A stretch of DNA of 64,000 bases, from NCBI RefSeq assembly GCF_019145235.1, contig NZ_JAHSTV010000009.1:186001-250000 (forward strand). The letters are read 5' to 3'. This document shows, piece after piece, positions 1 to 8,368 of this stretch (the first letter of the stretch is position 1; every line of letters starts with the position of its first letter). Source of the DNA: Pseudomonas farris (lineage in GTDB: Bacteria; Pseudomonadota; Gammaproteobacteria; Pseudomonadales; Pseudomonadaceae). Both the position numbers and the translations under genes were made by a program. The notes beneath the pieces are model-generated. The model was not told the origin of the DNA, searched no databases, and worked only from the letters and a program-made list of their open reading frames with translations.

Positions 1-221
1 CCTACCTGATCGAAGACGGCAAGATTACTGCCCCGGTCAAAGGCGCGACGTTGATCGGCAACGGGCCGGAAGCCATGAGCAAGGTGTCGATGGTCGGTAA
101 CGATCTGGCGCTGGACAGCGGTGTGGGAACGTGTGGCAAGGATGGGCAATCGGTGCCGGTGGGTGTCGGCCAGCCAACGCTGAAAATTGATGCGATCACT
201 GTGGGTGGCACAGGATCGTAA
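1..221 (+). CDS. tldD: TldD metalloprotease, C-terminal end (partial)
   Basis: Only the last 72 codons lie in the window; the gene enters from the left and stops at TAA 219-221. The tail contains GNGPEAMSKVSMVGNDL and the cysteine-bearing segment GVGTCGKDGQSVPVGVGQP, characteristic of the TldD C-terminal domain. TldD pairs with TldE/PmbA to form a metal-dependent protease acting on peptides and small modified proteins. Its partner pmbA lies 0.7 kb downstream on the same strand, with darP (opposite strand) between them, the usual Pseudomonas order. The catalytic HExxxH region is outside the window. Confidence 0.9.
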   Translation, partial: YLIEDGKITAPVKGATLIGNGPEAMSKVSMVGNDLALDSGVGTCGKDGQSVPVGVGQPTLKIDAITVGGTGS

Positions 222-281
222 GGGACGCTTGAAAAAGTGAAGCTTCGGGTGAGTTGCGAGGCAACTCACCCGATTCGGGAC

Positions 282-806
282 TTAACGCAGACCGCGTTGA
301 GTCTCGTCCAGCTCACGGATGTACTTGAAGATTTTACGGCTCGAGGCCGGTGGCTTGTTGGTCGCCAGTTCGTGCTGGGCCTGACGGATCAGGGAGCGCA
401 ATTGCTGACGATCAGCTTCCGGGTAGTCGAGCACGAACTTCTCCAGGACTGCATCGTCGCCCGCGATCAAGCGATCGCGCCAGCGTTCCAGGCCATGGAA
501 ACGTTCGTTGTACTGCCGAGTGGAGGCATCCAGTTGATCGAGCAGAGTCAGAATGGCGTCAGTGTCCTGATCGCGCATCAGTTTGCCGATGAACATAAGG
601 TGCCGTTTACGCGCGATATTCGCGGTGTGCTTGGGCGCATCAGCCAGGGCCCGGCGCATAGCGTCGGTCAACGGCAGTTTTGCCAGCAAGTCAGGCTTGA
701 GTGTTGTAAGGCGCTCGCCAAGGTCAACCAGAGCATGAAGCTCGCGTTTAACCTGGGATTTGCTTTTTTCTCCCGTATCGAGGGAGTCGTCGTAAGAATC
801 AACCAT
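282..806 (-). CDS. darP: DarP/YjgA ribosome biogenesis factor
   Basis: A 174-residue highly charged, mostly helical protein of the YjgA (DUF615) family, which associates with late 50S ribosomal precursors. Family features seen are the N-terminal MVDSYDDS with following KSKSQVKRE, and the central RKRHLMFIGKLMRD block. The reading frame stays open to 821, but the ATG at 804-806 gives the family start MVDSYDD and was chosen. It is transcribed opposite to tldD and pmbA, between the two. The family is reasonably certain; the molecular role is taken from the E. coli homologue. Confidence 0.88.
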   Translation of the reverse strand: MVDSYDDSLDTGEKSKSQVKRELHALVDLGERLTTLKPDLLAKLPLTDAMRRALADAPKHTANIARKRHLMFIGKLMRDQDTDAILTLLDQLDASTRQYNERFHGLERWRDRLIAGDDAVLEKFVLDYPEADRQQLRSLIRQAQHELATNKPPASSRKIFKYIRELDETQRGLR

Positions 807-914
807 GGTGGCCGTCCGCAAAGAAACGCCGCCATGATAACCAGTCGGGGGCCGCTTGTCCGGCCCGGTCGCTCGAAGGCCCTAGCCGAAAGCAGAATTT
901 GAGTGGAGAACAGC

Positions 915-2261
915 ATGAGTGCAGTTGAAAGCGTCGGCCCACAAGCGTTGCCGGCACTGCAAGAACAAGTCGAGCAGATCATCGCTGAAGCCAAGCGCCA
1001 GGGCGCCAGTGCCTGTGAAGTGGCCGTGTCGCTGGAGCAGGGCTTGTCGACCACGGTGCGTCAGCGGGAAGTCGAAACCGTTGAGTTCAATCGCGATCAG
1101 GGCTTTGGCATCACCTTGTATGTGGGGCAGCGCAAAGGCTCGGCCAGTACCTCGGCCAGTGGTTCGGACGCGATTCGCGAAACCGTCGCCGCCGCGCTGG
1201 CCATTGCCAAGCACACCTCCGAAGACGAAGCCTCGGGCTTGGCGGATGCCGCGTTGATGGCCAAGGATCTGCAGGATTTCGACCTGTTCCATCAATGGGA
1301 TATTACCCCGGAGCAAGCCATCGAGCAGGCCTTGGCCTGTGAAGCGGCGGCGTTTGCCACCGACAGCCGGATCAAGAATGCCGACGGCACCACCCTCAAC
1401 ACTCACCAGGGCTGCCGGGTTTACGGCAACAGCCATGGTTTTATCGGCGGATACGCGTCGACTCGTCACAGCCTCAGTTGCGTGATGATCGCCGAAGCCG
1501 ATGGCCAGATGCAGCGCGATTACTGGTATGACGTGAACCGTCAGGGCAATTTGCTGGCCTCTGCGCAGAGCATCGGCCAACGTGCCGCGCAAAGGGCGGC
1601 GAGCCGCCTGGGCGCGCGTCCGGTGCCGACCTGCGAAGTGCCGGTGCTGTTTTCCGCGGAATTGGCCGGTGGCTTGTTCGGCAGTTTCCTCTCGGCGATT
1701 TCCGGTGGCAGTCTGTATCGCAAGTCCTCGTTCCTCGAAGGCACGCTGGGGCAGAAGCTGTTCCCGGAATGGTTGACCATCGATGAACGTCCGCACCTGA
1801 TGCGCGCCCTGGGCAGTTCGGCCTTCGATGGCGATGGCCTGGCGACCTACGCCAAACCGTTCGTGGAGAAGGGCGAGTTGGTGTCCTACATACTCGGCAC
1901 CTACTCCGGCCGCAAGCTGGGCATGCCGAGCACCGCCAACGCCGGCGGCGTGCACAACCTGTTCGTCACCCATGGCGATGAAGATCAGGCCGCCTTGCTG
2001 CGCCGCATGGGCCGCGGCCTGTTGGTCACGGAACTGATGGGGCAGGGCCTGAACATGGTCACGGGCGATTACTCCCGTGGCGCGGCGGGTTTCTGGGTCG
2101 AGAACGGCGAAATCCAGTTCGCGGTCCAGGAAGTGACCATCGCCGGCAACATGCGCGACATGTTCAAGCAGATCATTGCAGTCGGTAATGACCTGGAATT
2201 GCGCAGCAACATTCGCACCGGTTCGGTGTTGATCGAGCGTATGACAGTGGCGGGTAGCTAA
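915..2261 (+). CDS. pmbA: PmbA/TldE metalloprotease subunit
   Basis: A 448-residue partner of TldD. TldE subunits lack the catalytic HExxxH and cover the TldD active site; the complex degrades unfolded peptides and matures microcins. Family blocks visible include QREVETVEFNRDQGFGITLYVG near residue 50, the TxNAGG-like region STANAGGVHNLFV around 340, and MGQGLNMVTGDYSRGAAGFWVENG near 380. A GTG at 903 is in frame, but ATG 915 has GGAG at 905-908 with good spacing and gives the usual MSAVES start. A rho-independent terminator follows within 20 nt of the stop. Confidence 0.93.
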   Translation: MSAVESVGPQALPALQEQVEQIIAEAKRQGASACEVAVSLEQGLSTTVRQREVETVEFNRDQGFGITLYVGQRKGSASTSASGSDAIRETVAAALAIAKHTSEDEASGLADAALMAKDLQDFDLFHQWDITPEQAIEQALACEAAAFATDSRIKNADGTTLNTHQGCRVYGNSHGFIGGYASTRHSLSCVMIAEADGQMQRDYWYDVNRQGNLLASAQSIGQRAAQRAASRLGARPVPTCEVPVLFSAELAGGLFGSFLSAISGGSLYRKSSFLEGTLGQKLFPEWLTIDERPHLMRALGSSAFDGDGLATYAKPFVEKGELVSYILGTYSGRKLGMPSTANAGGVHNLFVTHGDEDQAALLRRMGRGLLVTELMGQGLNMVTGDYSRGAAGFWVENGEIQFAVQEVTIAGNMRDMFKQIIAVGNDLELRSNIRTGSVLIERMTVAGS

Positions 2262-2280
2262 CCTCCGACCGCACAAAAAA

Positions 2281-2313
2281 GGCGCGCCTCCCAATTGGGT
2301 GGCGCGCTTTTTT
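2281..2313 (+). terminator. Rho-independent terminator after pmbA
   Basis: A GC-rich hairpin (GGCGCGCC… with …GGCGCGC, AATT loop region) is followed by six T residues and preceded by six A residues, so it could work in both directions. It lies 19 nt past the pmbA stop. Confidence 0.85.
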
Positions 2314-2334
2314 ATTGGGCCGTGCACCGTCCCT

Positions 2335-2424
2335 TGTGGAAGCGAGCCTGCTCGCGAAGGCGGTGCATCAGTCGACATCAATGTTGAATATCAGGCCGCC
2401 ATCGCGAGCAGGCTCGCTCCCACA
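2335..2424. repeat. REPIN-type palindrome (REP pair 1)
   Basis: Two inverted REP sequences (TGTGGAAGCGAGCCTGCTCG… and …CGAGCAGGCTCGCTCCCACA) flank a short spacer containing the recurring ATCAATGTTGAA motif. One arm has TGTGGAAG instead of TGTGGGAG. It lies between the pmbA terminator and the fagA Fur-like sites. It belongs to the family also found near 21.6, 26.7, 29.9, 34.5, 39.3 and 40.7 kb. Confidence 0.9.
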
Positions 2425-2448
2425 ATGATCGGTTTGTGTTGGATGTCT

Positions 2449-2490
2449 TGTTTTGGTTCTCATTATCATCTAATAATAAATCTCATTACC
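2449..2490. promoter_or_regulatory. Fur-box-like operator region of the fagA operon
   Basis: Two overlapping-type matches to the 19-bp Fur consensus, read on the minus strand: 2472-2490 matches at 14 of 19 positions and 2449-2467 at 13 of 19 (hand count). The region is AT-rich with repeated ATTAT/TCATTA hexamers, unlike its surroundings, and sits 16-57 nt upstream of the fagA ATG. Fur control of fagA-fumC-sodA is established in P. aeruginosa; binding here is inferred. Confidence 0.75.
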
Positions 2491-2505
2491 GAATGAGCCC
2501 GGATC

Positions 2506-2901
2506 ATGAGTTCTGCCTTGCACGAGCAGCCTTACCTCGAAAGCTGGCGCTGGATGAGTCGCCAGATCCGTTGCGCCATGGACCCTGACGAGCCGCGCCT
2601 GATTGAACATTACCTGGCCGAAGGCCGGTATCTGGCGTGTTGCACGGCCACCTCTCCCTGGACCATCGCCGAAACCTCTTTCCGCTTGCTGCTCGACACC
2701 GCCGCCGATGTCGCGCTGCCCTGGCACTGGCGCAGCCTGTGTCTTGACCAGGCTTGGCGGCCGTTGCGCGATCTCGAACGTCAATCACTCTGCGGCTGCC
2801 GCCTCAAGCGCTGGCAAAGCTACGCGTGGCAACTGGCGACCTGCGAGTTGCAACCTTCAATTTCTCTCATAGAACTCGTGCAAGGATCTCCTGATGAGTA
2901 A
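2506..2901 (+). CDS. fagA: FagA, Fur-associated small protein
   Basis: A 131-residue protein of unknown biochemical function, matching by position and character the fagA gene that heads the iron-regulated fagA-fumC-orfX-sodA operon of P. aeruginosa. It is rich in Trp, Arg and Cys (SLCGCRLKRW near residue 94). It starts with ATG 2506 directly after the Fur-like sites, and its 3' end overlaps fumC by 8 nt, suggesting translational coupling. No recognised domain was seen. Confidence 0.8.
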   Translation: MSSALHEQPYLESWRWMSRQIRCAMDPDEPRLIEHYLAEGRYLACCTATSPWTIAETSFRLLLDTAADVALPWHWRSLCLDQAWRPLRDLERQSLCGCRLKRWQSYAWQLATCELQPSISLIELVQGSPDE

Positions 2902-4270
2902 CTCACGTATCGAACGCGACAGCATGGGCGAGCTGCAAGTCCCGATAGACGCCCTTTATGGCGCGCAAACCCAGCGCGCGGTGGATAACTTCCCGATCAG
3001 CGGCAAACCGATGCCCGTGCAGTTCATTCGGGCTCTGATTCTGGCCAAGGCTGCGGCCGCCCGAGCCAACGTCGAGCTCAAACAGATCAGCGAGTCTCAG
3101 AGCAAGGCCATCGTTGACGCGGCTCAAGGTCTGCTTGAGGGCGACTTCATGCAGCACTTTCCGGTGGATATCTTCCAGACCGGTTCTGGCACCAGCTCCA
3201 ACATGAACGCCAACGAAGTGATCGCCACTCTGGCCAGCCGCTTGTTGGGCGAGCCGGTGAATCCCAACGATCACGTCAATTGTGGCCAAAGCAGCAACGA
3301 CATCATCCCGACCACCATCCATGTCAGTGCCGCATTGAGCTTGCATGAGCAGTTGCTGCCGGCGCTGGTGCATCTGGTGCAGGTGATCGAACACAAGGCC
3401 GAGCAGGTTCATCCGTTCGTCAAAACCGGGCGTACCCATTTGATGGACGCCATGCCCGTGCGCATGAGTCAGGTGCTCAATGGTTGGGCGCAGCAGCTCA
3501 AGGCCAACATCGGTCATTTGCAGGATCTGCTGCCAAGCCTGCAATCCCTGGCCCAGGGCGGCACGGCGGTGGGCACCGGAATCAATGCCCATCCGGAGTT
3601 TGCGGCGCGGTTCAGCCAGCAACTGAGCCAACTGACTCAGGTGCAGTTCACCCCGGGCAAGGACCTGTTTGCGCTAATCGGCTCGCAGGACACGGCGGTC
3701 AGCGTTTCAGGGCAGCTCAAAGCCACAGCGGTTTCCTTGATGAAAATCGCCAATGACCTGCGCTGGATGAATTCCGGCCCGTTGGCCGGGCTCGGTGAAA
3801 TCGAACTCGAAGCCTTGCAGCCCGGCTCGTCGATCATGCCCGGCAAGGTCAATCCGGTGATCCCGGAAGCAACCGCGATGGTCGCCGCTCAAGTGATCGG
3901 CAACGACACGGTGATCACCGTCGCCGGCCAGTCGGGCAATTTCGAGTTGAACGTCATGTTGCCGATCATCGCCCAGAACCTGCTGAGCAGTATCGAGTTG
4001 CTGGCCAACGTCAGCCGCCTGCTGGGCGACAAGGCTATCGCCAGCTTCAAGGTCAACGAGGCCCGGCTCAAGGAAGCACTGTCGCGCAATCCGATTCTGG
4101 TCACCGCGCTCAACCCGATCATTGGTTACCAAAAAGCCGCTGAAATTGCCAAGAAGGCTTATCAGCAGGGCCGGCCGGTAATCGATGTCGCCCTGGAACA
4201 CACCGAACTGACGCGCAGCCAACTGGAAGCATTGCTCAACCCAGAGAAGCTCACCGCAGGCGGCGTGTAA
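2894..4270 (+). CDS. fumC: Class II fumarate hydratase FumC
   Basis: A 458-residue iron-free fumarase converting fumarate to malate in the TCA cycle. It carries the superfamily signature GSSIMPGKVNP (around residues 310-322), the substrate-binding TGSGTSSNMNANEV (about residue 96) and GRTHLMDAMPVRM (about 180). Being cluster-free, it can replace iron-sulfur fumarases when iron is scarce, consistent with its place behind Fur-like sites and beside Mn-dependent SodA. It overlaps fagA by 8 nt and is followed 28 nt later by a small helical-protein gene. Confidence 0.95.
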   Translation: MSNSRIERDSMGELQVPIDALYGAQTQRAVDNFPISGKPMPVQFIRALILAKAAAARANVELKQISESQSKAIVDAAQGLLEGDFMQHFPVDIFQTGSGTSSNMNANEVIATLASRLLGEPVNPNDHVNCGQSSNDIIPTTIHVSAALSLHEQLLPALVHLVQVIEHKAEQVHPFVKTGRTHLMDAMPVRMSQVLNGWAQQLKANIGHLQDLLPSLQSLAQGGTAVGTGINAHPEFAARFSQQLSQLTQVQFTPGKDLFALIGSQDTAVSVSGQLKATAVSLMKIANDLRWMNSGPLAGLGEIELEALQPGSSIMPGKVNPVIPEATAMVAAQVIGNDTVITVAGQSGNFELNVMLPIIAQNLLSSIELLANVSRLLGDKAIASFKVNEARLKEALSRNPILVTALNPIIGYQKAAEIAKKAYQQGRPVIDVALEHTELTRSQLEALLNPEKLTAGGV

Positions 4271-4297
4271 TCACTGCTACCGCTTTGGAGGCTCACC

Positions 4298-4738
4298 ATG
4301 GAGCACTGGAAACGCACGATCGAAAGAGCAAATCGCTGTTTCATGCTGGGCGAACTGGTCGATGCCCGCGAGGCTTATTTGCAGGCATTGGCCCTGGCCC
4401 TGGTGTTATTCGAGCGCTGGGCGGATGCCGACGAAGCGGTGGCGGCTTGCGTGATTTCCCACCACAACCTGGCGGACCTGCACTTGCGTCTGAACCAGCC
4501 GGAGGAGAGCGCCGAATACTTGTGCGCGATCCATCAACGACTGTTGCAGACCATGCAGGACCCGCGACTGGCGCCGGCCTTGCGTGAAGCTGCGCTGCGC
4601 CAGAGCAGCAAAACCTATGTCGAGCTGCTGAATTTCATCAGCGATCACGGCGAGTATCCACGCACCCACCGTTTGCTGCGCACCGGCACCGCTTCGTCCT
4701 CGCATCAGCCTGCGCCCCTACAACATGGAGTTCATTGA
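4298..4738 (+). CDS. Small helical TPR-like protein of the fagA-sodA operon
   Basis: A 146-residue protein corresponding to the uncharacterised orfX (PA4469-like) between fumC and sodA. The sequence is mostly helical, with repeat-like segments (ELVDAREAYLQALALALVLF, then HHNLADLHLRLNQPEESAEYL) that resemble tetratricopeptide helices; this is my reading, not a tested domain call. ATG 4298 follows a strong GGAGG. Its stop is 1 nt before the sodA ATG, so the two are probably coupled. Function unknown; the operon suggests a role during iron starvation. Confidence 0.8.
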   Translation: MEHWKRTIERANRCFMLGELVDAREAYLQALALALVLFERWADADEAVAACVISHHNLADLHLRLNQPEESAEYLCAIHQRLLQTMQDPRLAPALREAALRQSSKTYVELLNFISDHGEYPRTHRLLRTGTASSSHQPAPLQHGVH

Positions 4739-4739
4739 A

Positions 4740-5372
4740 ATGGCTTTTACCCTGCCTGCCTTGCCGTACGCCTACGACGCCCTGGAACCGCACATCGATG
4801 CGCAGACCATGGAAATCCACTACACCAAACACCACCAGACCTACATCAACAACCTCAATGCTGCAGTCGAAGGCACTGAATTTGCTGAATGGCCGGTGGA
4901 AAAACTGGTGGCGGCTGTCCAGCAATTGCCGGAAAAACTTCGTGCGGCGGTGATCAATCAGGGCGGTGGGCATGCCAACCATTCGTTGTTCTGGGAAGTC
5001 ATGGCGCCCAACGGCGGTGGCCAGCCTGAAGGTGCACTGGCCAAGGCTATCGATGAGCAGCTGGGTGGTCTCGACAACTTCAAGGAGGCCTTCACCAAAG
5101 CTGCGCTGACCCGTTTCGGCAGCGGTTGGGCCTGGTTGAGCGTGACGCCGCAAAAGACCTTGATCGTTGAAAGCAGCGGCAACCAGGACAGCCCATTGAT
5201 GAACGGCAATACGCCGATTCTCGGCCTGGACGTCTGGGAACATGCTTATTACCTGCACTATCAGAATCGCCGTCCGGAATACATCAATGCGTTCTACAAC
5301 GTGATCAATTGGCCCGAAGTCGCCGCGCGTTATCAGGCTGCGCTAAGTCTCTATAAAACAATCCAGGGCTGA
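4740..5372 (+). CDS. sodA: Manganese superoxide dismutase SodA
   Basis: A 210-residue superoxide dismutase. Metal ligands expected for the family are present: His27 (EIHYTKHHQTY), a His near 81 (GGGHANHSLFW), and Asp164/His168 (LDVWEHAYYLHY). The GGGHANH segment and context in a Fur-controlled operon fit the Mn form rather than the Fe form. ATG 4740 was chosen over the in-frame upstream ATG 4725 because GGAG lies at 4727-4730 and MAFTLPALPY is the family start. A ZIP transporter gene follows after 2 nt, perhaps supplying metal. Confidence 0.94.
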   Translation: MAFTLPALPYAYDALEPHIDAQTMEIHYTKHHQTYINNLNAAVEGTEFAEWPVEKLVAAVQQLPEKLRAAVINQGGGHANHSLFWEVMAPNGGGQPEGALAKAIDEQLGGLDNFKEAFTKAALTRFGSGWAWLSVTPQKTLIVESSGNQDSPLMNGNTPILGLDVWEHAYYLHYQNRRPEYINAFYNVINWPEVAARYQAALSLYKTIQG

Positions 5373-5374
5373 CT

Positions 5375-6268
5375 ATGGGTACTGAAACACTGGCGGTCGG
5401 AAGTGGACGAATGTTTCGTTACGCACTGGGATCGCTGTTACTGCTGGCGGGCATGACGTTATTGGCTGCTCAAGGGCTGAGCTGGCTGGACCTCGAACCG
5501 AAACTGCAGCGCGCCCTGCAAGGTGGGGCGATTTGCGCCTTGGGCACCGCTTTGGGCGCGGTGCCGGTGCTGGTGATTCGGCAGATGCCTCAGGTAGTCA
5601 GCGACATATTGCTCGGTTTCGGGGCCGGGGTAATGCTCGCGGCGACGGCGTTTTCGCTGATCGTGCCGGGCATTGCCGCGGCCGGAAACCTCGGCCTGAC
5701 CCCTTGGGCGGCCAGCGGCCTGATCAGCTTCGGCATCATGCTGGGTGCATTCGGATTGTTTCTGGTGGATCGCAAGGTGTCCGGCGCTACGCCTGAAATG
5801 CTCGTGGGGACACTGGAGCGATCGGTGATTCCACCGCGGATCTGGTTGTTTGTGTTTGCCATCATCGCCCACAACATCCCCGAAGGCATGGCGGTCGGCG
5901 TCTCGGCCGGCGGTGGCATGCCTGACGCCGACAGCCTGGCCATGGGCATAGCTTTGCAGGATGTGCCGGAAGGGCTGGTGATTGCGTTGGTGTTGGCCGG
6001 AGCAGGGATGTCGCGGGTCAAGGCGTTCCTGATCGGTGCTGCGTCAGGGTTGGTCGAGCCGGTCTTCGCATTGTTGTGCGCCTGGCTGGTGAGCCTGGCC
6101 GAACTGCTGTTGCCTTTGGGGCTGGCACTGGCGGCCGGTGCGATGTTGCTGGTGGTGACTCACGAAGTCATTCCCGAATCGCGCCGCCATGGTCACGACA
6201 AACTGGCAAGCCTTGGGCTGCTGATCGGGTTTTGTCTGATGATGGTGATGGATACCGCGTTGGCTTGA
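5375..6268 (+). CDS. ZIP family divalent metal transporter
   Basis: A 297-residue integral membrane protein with about eight hydrophobic segments. It carries the ZIP helix IV/V motifs HNIPEGMAVG (about residue 165) and the related QDVPEGLVIAL (about 195), whose His/Asn/Glu residues form the metal channel. It is the last gene of the Fur-linked operon, 2 nt after sodA, so import of Mn or Zn to serve SodA or replace iron is a reasonable inference. An internal ATG (5411) is possible, but the first ATG overlaps best with sodA coupling. Confidence 0.88.
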   Translation: MGTETLAVGSGRMFRYALGSLLLLAGMTLLAAQGLSWLDLEPKLQRALQGGAICALGTALGAVPVLVIRQMPQVVSDILLGFGAGVMLAATAFSLIVPGIAAAGNLGLTPWAASGLISFGIMLGAFGLFLVDRKVSGATPEMLVGTLERSVIPPRIWLFVFAIIAHNIPEGMAVGVSAGGGMPDADSLAMGIALQDVPEGLVIALVLAGAGMSRVKAFLIGAASGLVEPVFALLCAWLVSLAELLLPLGLALAAGAMLLVVTHEVIPESRRHGHDKLASLGLLIGFCLMMVMDTALA

Positions 6269-6271
6269 GAA

Positions 6272-6347
6272 AAAAGATCGCAGCCTTCGGCAGCTCCTAC
6301 AGATGTCCGCAATCCCATGTAGGAGCTGCCGAAGGCTGCGATCTTTT
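6272..6347. terminator. Perfect 29-bp inverted repeat acting as convergent terminator
   Basis: Arms 6272-6300 and 6319-6347 are exact reverse complements (AAAAGATCGCAGCC… / …GGCTGCGATCTTTT) around an 18-nt loop. It sits between the convergent zip and ptsO genes, with an A/T tract on each side, so it can end transcription from both directions. The core (GCAGCCTTCGGCAGCTCCTAC) is a repeat family shared with 45001-45093. Confidence 0.8.
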
Positions 6348-6352
6348 GATGT

Positions 6353-6628
6353 TCATTCGCCTTCGTCGAAGTAACGGTTGATCAAGTCTGTTAGCGCATT
6401 CAGCGCTTCCTGAGCTTGTTCGCCTTCGGTGATCAGGTGGATTTTGGTGCCCTTGCCCGCAGCGAGCATCATCATTGCCATGATGCTTTTGCCATCGACC
6501 GTGGATTCCGGAGTGCGTCCTACCCTGATCGTGCAATCCTTGAACTCACCGGCGACCCCAACGAATTTTGCAGACGCGCGGGCATGCAGGCCCAGCTTGT
6601 TGATGATTTCGATTTCCAGAGCAGGCAT
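6353..6628 (-). CDS. ptsO: NPr, HPr-like phosphocarrier of the nitrogen PTS
   Basis: A 91-residue HPr-family protein. The phosphorylated residue is His15 in NKLGLHARASAKF, and the regulatory-serine segment is DGKSIMAMM (Ser48). NPr passes phosphate from PtsP (EI-Ntr) to PtsN. It lies 15 nt after rapZ and ends the rpoN-hpf-ptsN-rapZ-ptsO run. The paralogous sugar-PTS HPr is excluded by context. Confidence 0.93.
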   Translation of the reverse strand: MPALEIEIINKLGLHARASAKFVGVAGEFKDCTIRVGRTPESTVDGKSIMAMMMLAAGKGTKIHLITEGEQAQEALNALTDLINRYFDEGE

Positions 6629-6643
6629 CGCGATGTGAATCCT

Positions 6644-7501
6644 TTAGCTGAGGTCGCGGTGGCGGACCTGGACGTTCTTCAGGGTTTTTTGCAGGACCTG
6701 ACCCAGACGTTCGGTCAGGTAGACAGAGCGGTGATGCCCGCCAGTGCAGCCAATGGCAATGGTGACATAGGCGCGGTTGCTGGCGGCAAAGCGGGGCAGC
6801 CACTTGAGCAGGTACGAGGAAATGTCCTGGAACATCTCTTCGACGTCAGGCTGTGCCGCCAGGTACTCGGCCACCGGTTGATCGAGCCCGGACTGTGCCC
6901 GTAGCTCCGGCTTCCAGTAAGGGTTGGGCAGGCAGCGCACGTCGAACACCAGATCGGCGTCCACCGGCATGCCACGCTTGAACCCGAAAGATTCCACCAG
7001 GAACGCAGTACCAGGCTCCGGCTGATTCAGCAGGCGCAGCTTGATGGTATCGCGTAGCTGATACAGGTTCAGATTGGTGGTGTTGACCTTGAGGTCGGCC
7101 AGATCGGCGATAGGCCCCAGCAGATTGGTCTCGTCCTGAATCGCCTCCGCCAATGAGCGATTGGCGCTGCTCAGCGGGTGACGACGGCGAGTTTCCGAAA
7201 AGCGTTTGAGCAAGGTTTCTTCGTCGGCGTCCAGGTACAGCACATCGCACTGGATATGCCGGCCGCGGACCTCTTCCAGCAATTCGGGAAACCGTGACAG
7301 GTGGCTCGGCAAGTTACGCGCATCGATAGACACGGCCACCAGCGGTTGTGCCAGTTCAGTATGAATCAGCGCGCGTTCGGCCAGCTCCGGCAGCAAGCCG
7401 GCAGGCAGGTTGTCGATGCAGTAATAGCCGTTGTCCTCGAGCACATCGAGGGCGGTACTTTTACCTGAGCCGGAGCGGCCGCTGACGATGATCAGGCGCA
7501 T
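6644..7501 (-). CDS. rapZ: RapZ, RNase adapter / nucleotide-binding protein
   Basis: A 285-residue P-loop protein with Walker A GRSGSGKS at residues 8-15 and the C-terminal GCTGGHHRSVYLTERL motif. In E. coli, RapZ delivers the sRNA GlmZ to RNase E and senses glucosamine-6-phosphate; whether it has the same RNA target in Pseudomonas is uncertain. It lies 2 nt after ptsN, tying it to the nitrogen PTS genes. Confidence 0.93.
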   Translation of the reverse strand: MRLIIVSGRSGSGKSTALDVLEDNGYYCIDNLPAGLLPELAERALIHTELAQPLVAVSIDARNLPSHLSRFPELLEEVRGRHIQCDVLYLDADEETLLKRFSETRRRHPLSSANRSLAEAIQDETNLLGPIADLADLKVNTTNLNLYQLRDTIKLRLLNQPEPGTAFLVESFGFKRGMPVDADLVFDVRCLPNPYWKPELRAQSGLDQPVAEYLAAQPDVEEMFQDISSYLLKWLPRFAASNRAYVTIAIGCTGGHHRSVYLTERLGQVLQKTLKNVQVRHRDLS

Positions 7502-7503
7502 GA

Positions 7504-7968
7504 TTAGTGACCGTTCTGCTCGTCCAGGACAACCTGATACAAGGCTTCATTGCTCGGGGCGCTGCGCAGTTTTTCACGCACTTCCTTGCGATCCAGCATG
7601 CTGGCGATCTGGCGGAGCAATTCCAGGTGTGCATCGGTGGCAGCTTCCGGGACCAGCAGCACAAACAGCAGGTCAACCGGGGCACCGTCGATGGCGTCGA
7701 AATCGATAGGGGCTTCCAGGTGCAGCAGCGCACTGATTGGCGAGGTGCAGCCTTTGAGCCGGCAATGGGGGATGGCGATGCCGTTGCCGAAACCGGTAGA
7801 ACCGAGTTTCTCACGGGCAATCAGGGCCTCGAAGACGTCCTGCATTTCCAGATCCGGTACTTCGCGGTGGATAAGGTTGGCAATTTGCTCGAGGGCTTTC
7901 TTTTTACTGCCACCCGGCGCGTTCACTTGGGAACGGCCGGGGGTCAGGATGGTTTCTAGTCGGATCAT
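7504..7968 (-). CDS. ptsN: PtsN, EIIA-Ntr
   Basis: A 154-residue PTS EIIA type-2 domain protein. The phosphorylated residue is His68 in GFGNGIAIPHCRL. It receives phosphate from NPr and acts as a regulator (potassium transport, carbon/nitrogen balance, polyhydroxyalkanoate control in pseudomonads) rather than in sugar import; no EIIB/EIIC genes are nearby. It sits 12 nt after hpf and 2 nt before rapZ. Confidence 0.94.
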   Translation of the reverse strand: MIRLETILTPGRSQVNAPGGSKKKALEQIANLIHREVPDLEMQDVFEALIAREKLGSTGFGNGIAIPHCRLKGCTSPISALLHLEAPIDFDAIDGAPVDLLFVLLVPEAATDAHLELLRQIASMLDRKEVREKLRSAPSNEALYQVVLDEQNGH

Positions 7969-7980
7969 GGATTGGGGGTG

Positions 7981-8289
7981 TTAACGACCGGTCGCGCCCT
8001 GGAGGAGGCTCTGGGTCTTTTCCTTATGCTTTTTGAGTTGGCGATCCAGCTTGTCGGTCAGCAGGTCGATGGCGGCATACATGTCCGTATGCTCGGCATT
8101 GGCGACCACTTCTCCGCCGGGAATATGCAGCGTGGCTTCGATCTTCTGCAGCAGTTTTTCGACGTTCATCGTGACTTGCACATTGGTGATCTTGTCGAAA
8201 TGCCTCTCCAATCGGTCGAGTTTTTCGCCGATGTAGGTGCGCAGGGGTTCGGTCACTTCCAGTTGGTGTCCACTGATGTTGACTTGCAT
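7981..8289 (-). CDS. hpf: Hibernation promoting factor (short form)
   Basis: A 102-residue ribosome-binding protein of the HPF/RaiA family that lets 70S ribosomes dimerise and stay dormant in starved cells. MQVNISGHQLEVTEPLR at the start and HTDMYAAIDLLTDKLDRQL near residue 75 are diagnostic. The frame is open upstream to 8343, but ATG 8287-8289 has GGAGAAG before it and gives the family length. It lies about 80 nt downstream of rpoN, the classic arrangement. Confidence 0.93.
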   Translation of the reverse strand: MQVNISGHQLEVTEPLRTYIGEKLDRLERHFDKITNVQVTMNVEKLLQKIEATLHIPGGEVVANAEHTDMYAAIDLLTDKLDRQLKKHKEKTQSLLQGATGR

Positions 8290-8368
8290 ACAGCTTCTCC
8301 TTCGTTGCCAGTGCATAAAGCGGCAGGCAGAAATGCCTGCCACTGGAACGCTGTGGCGAGCCCGGCGG

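Noticed and set aside
882..2381. 499-codon minus-strand open frame
   Set aside because: Antisense to pmbA; low-complexity shadow composition.
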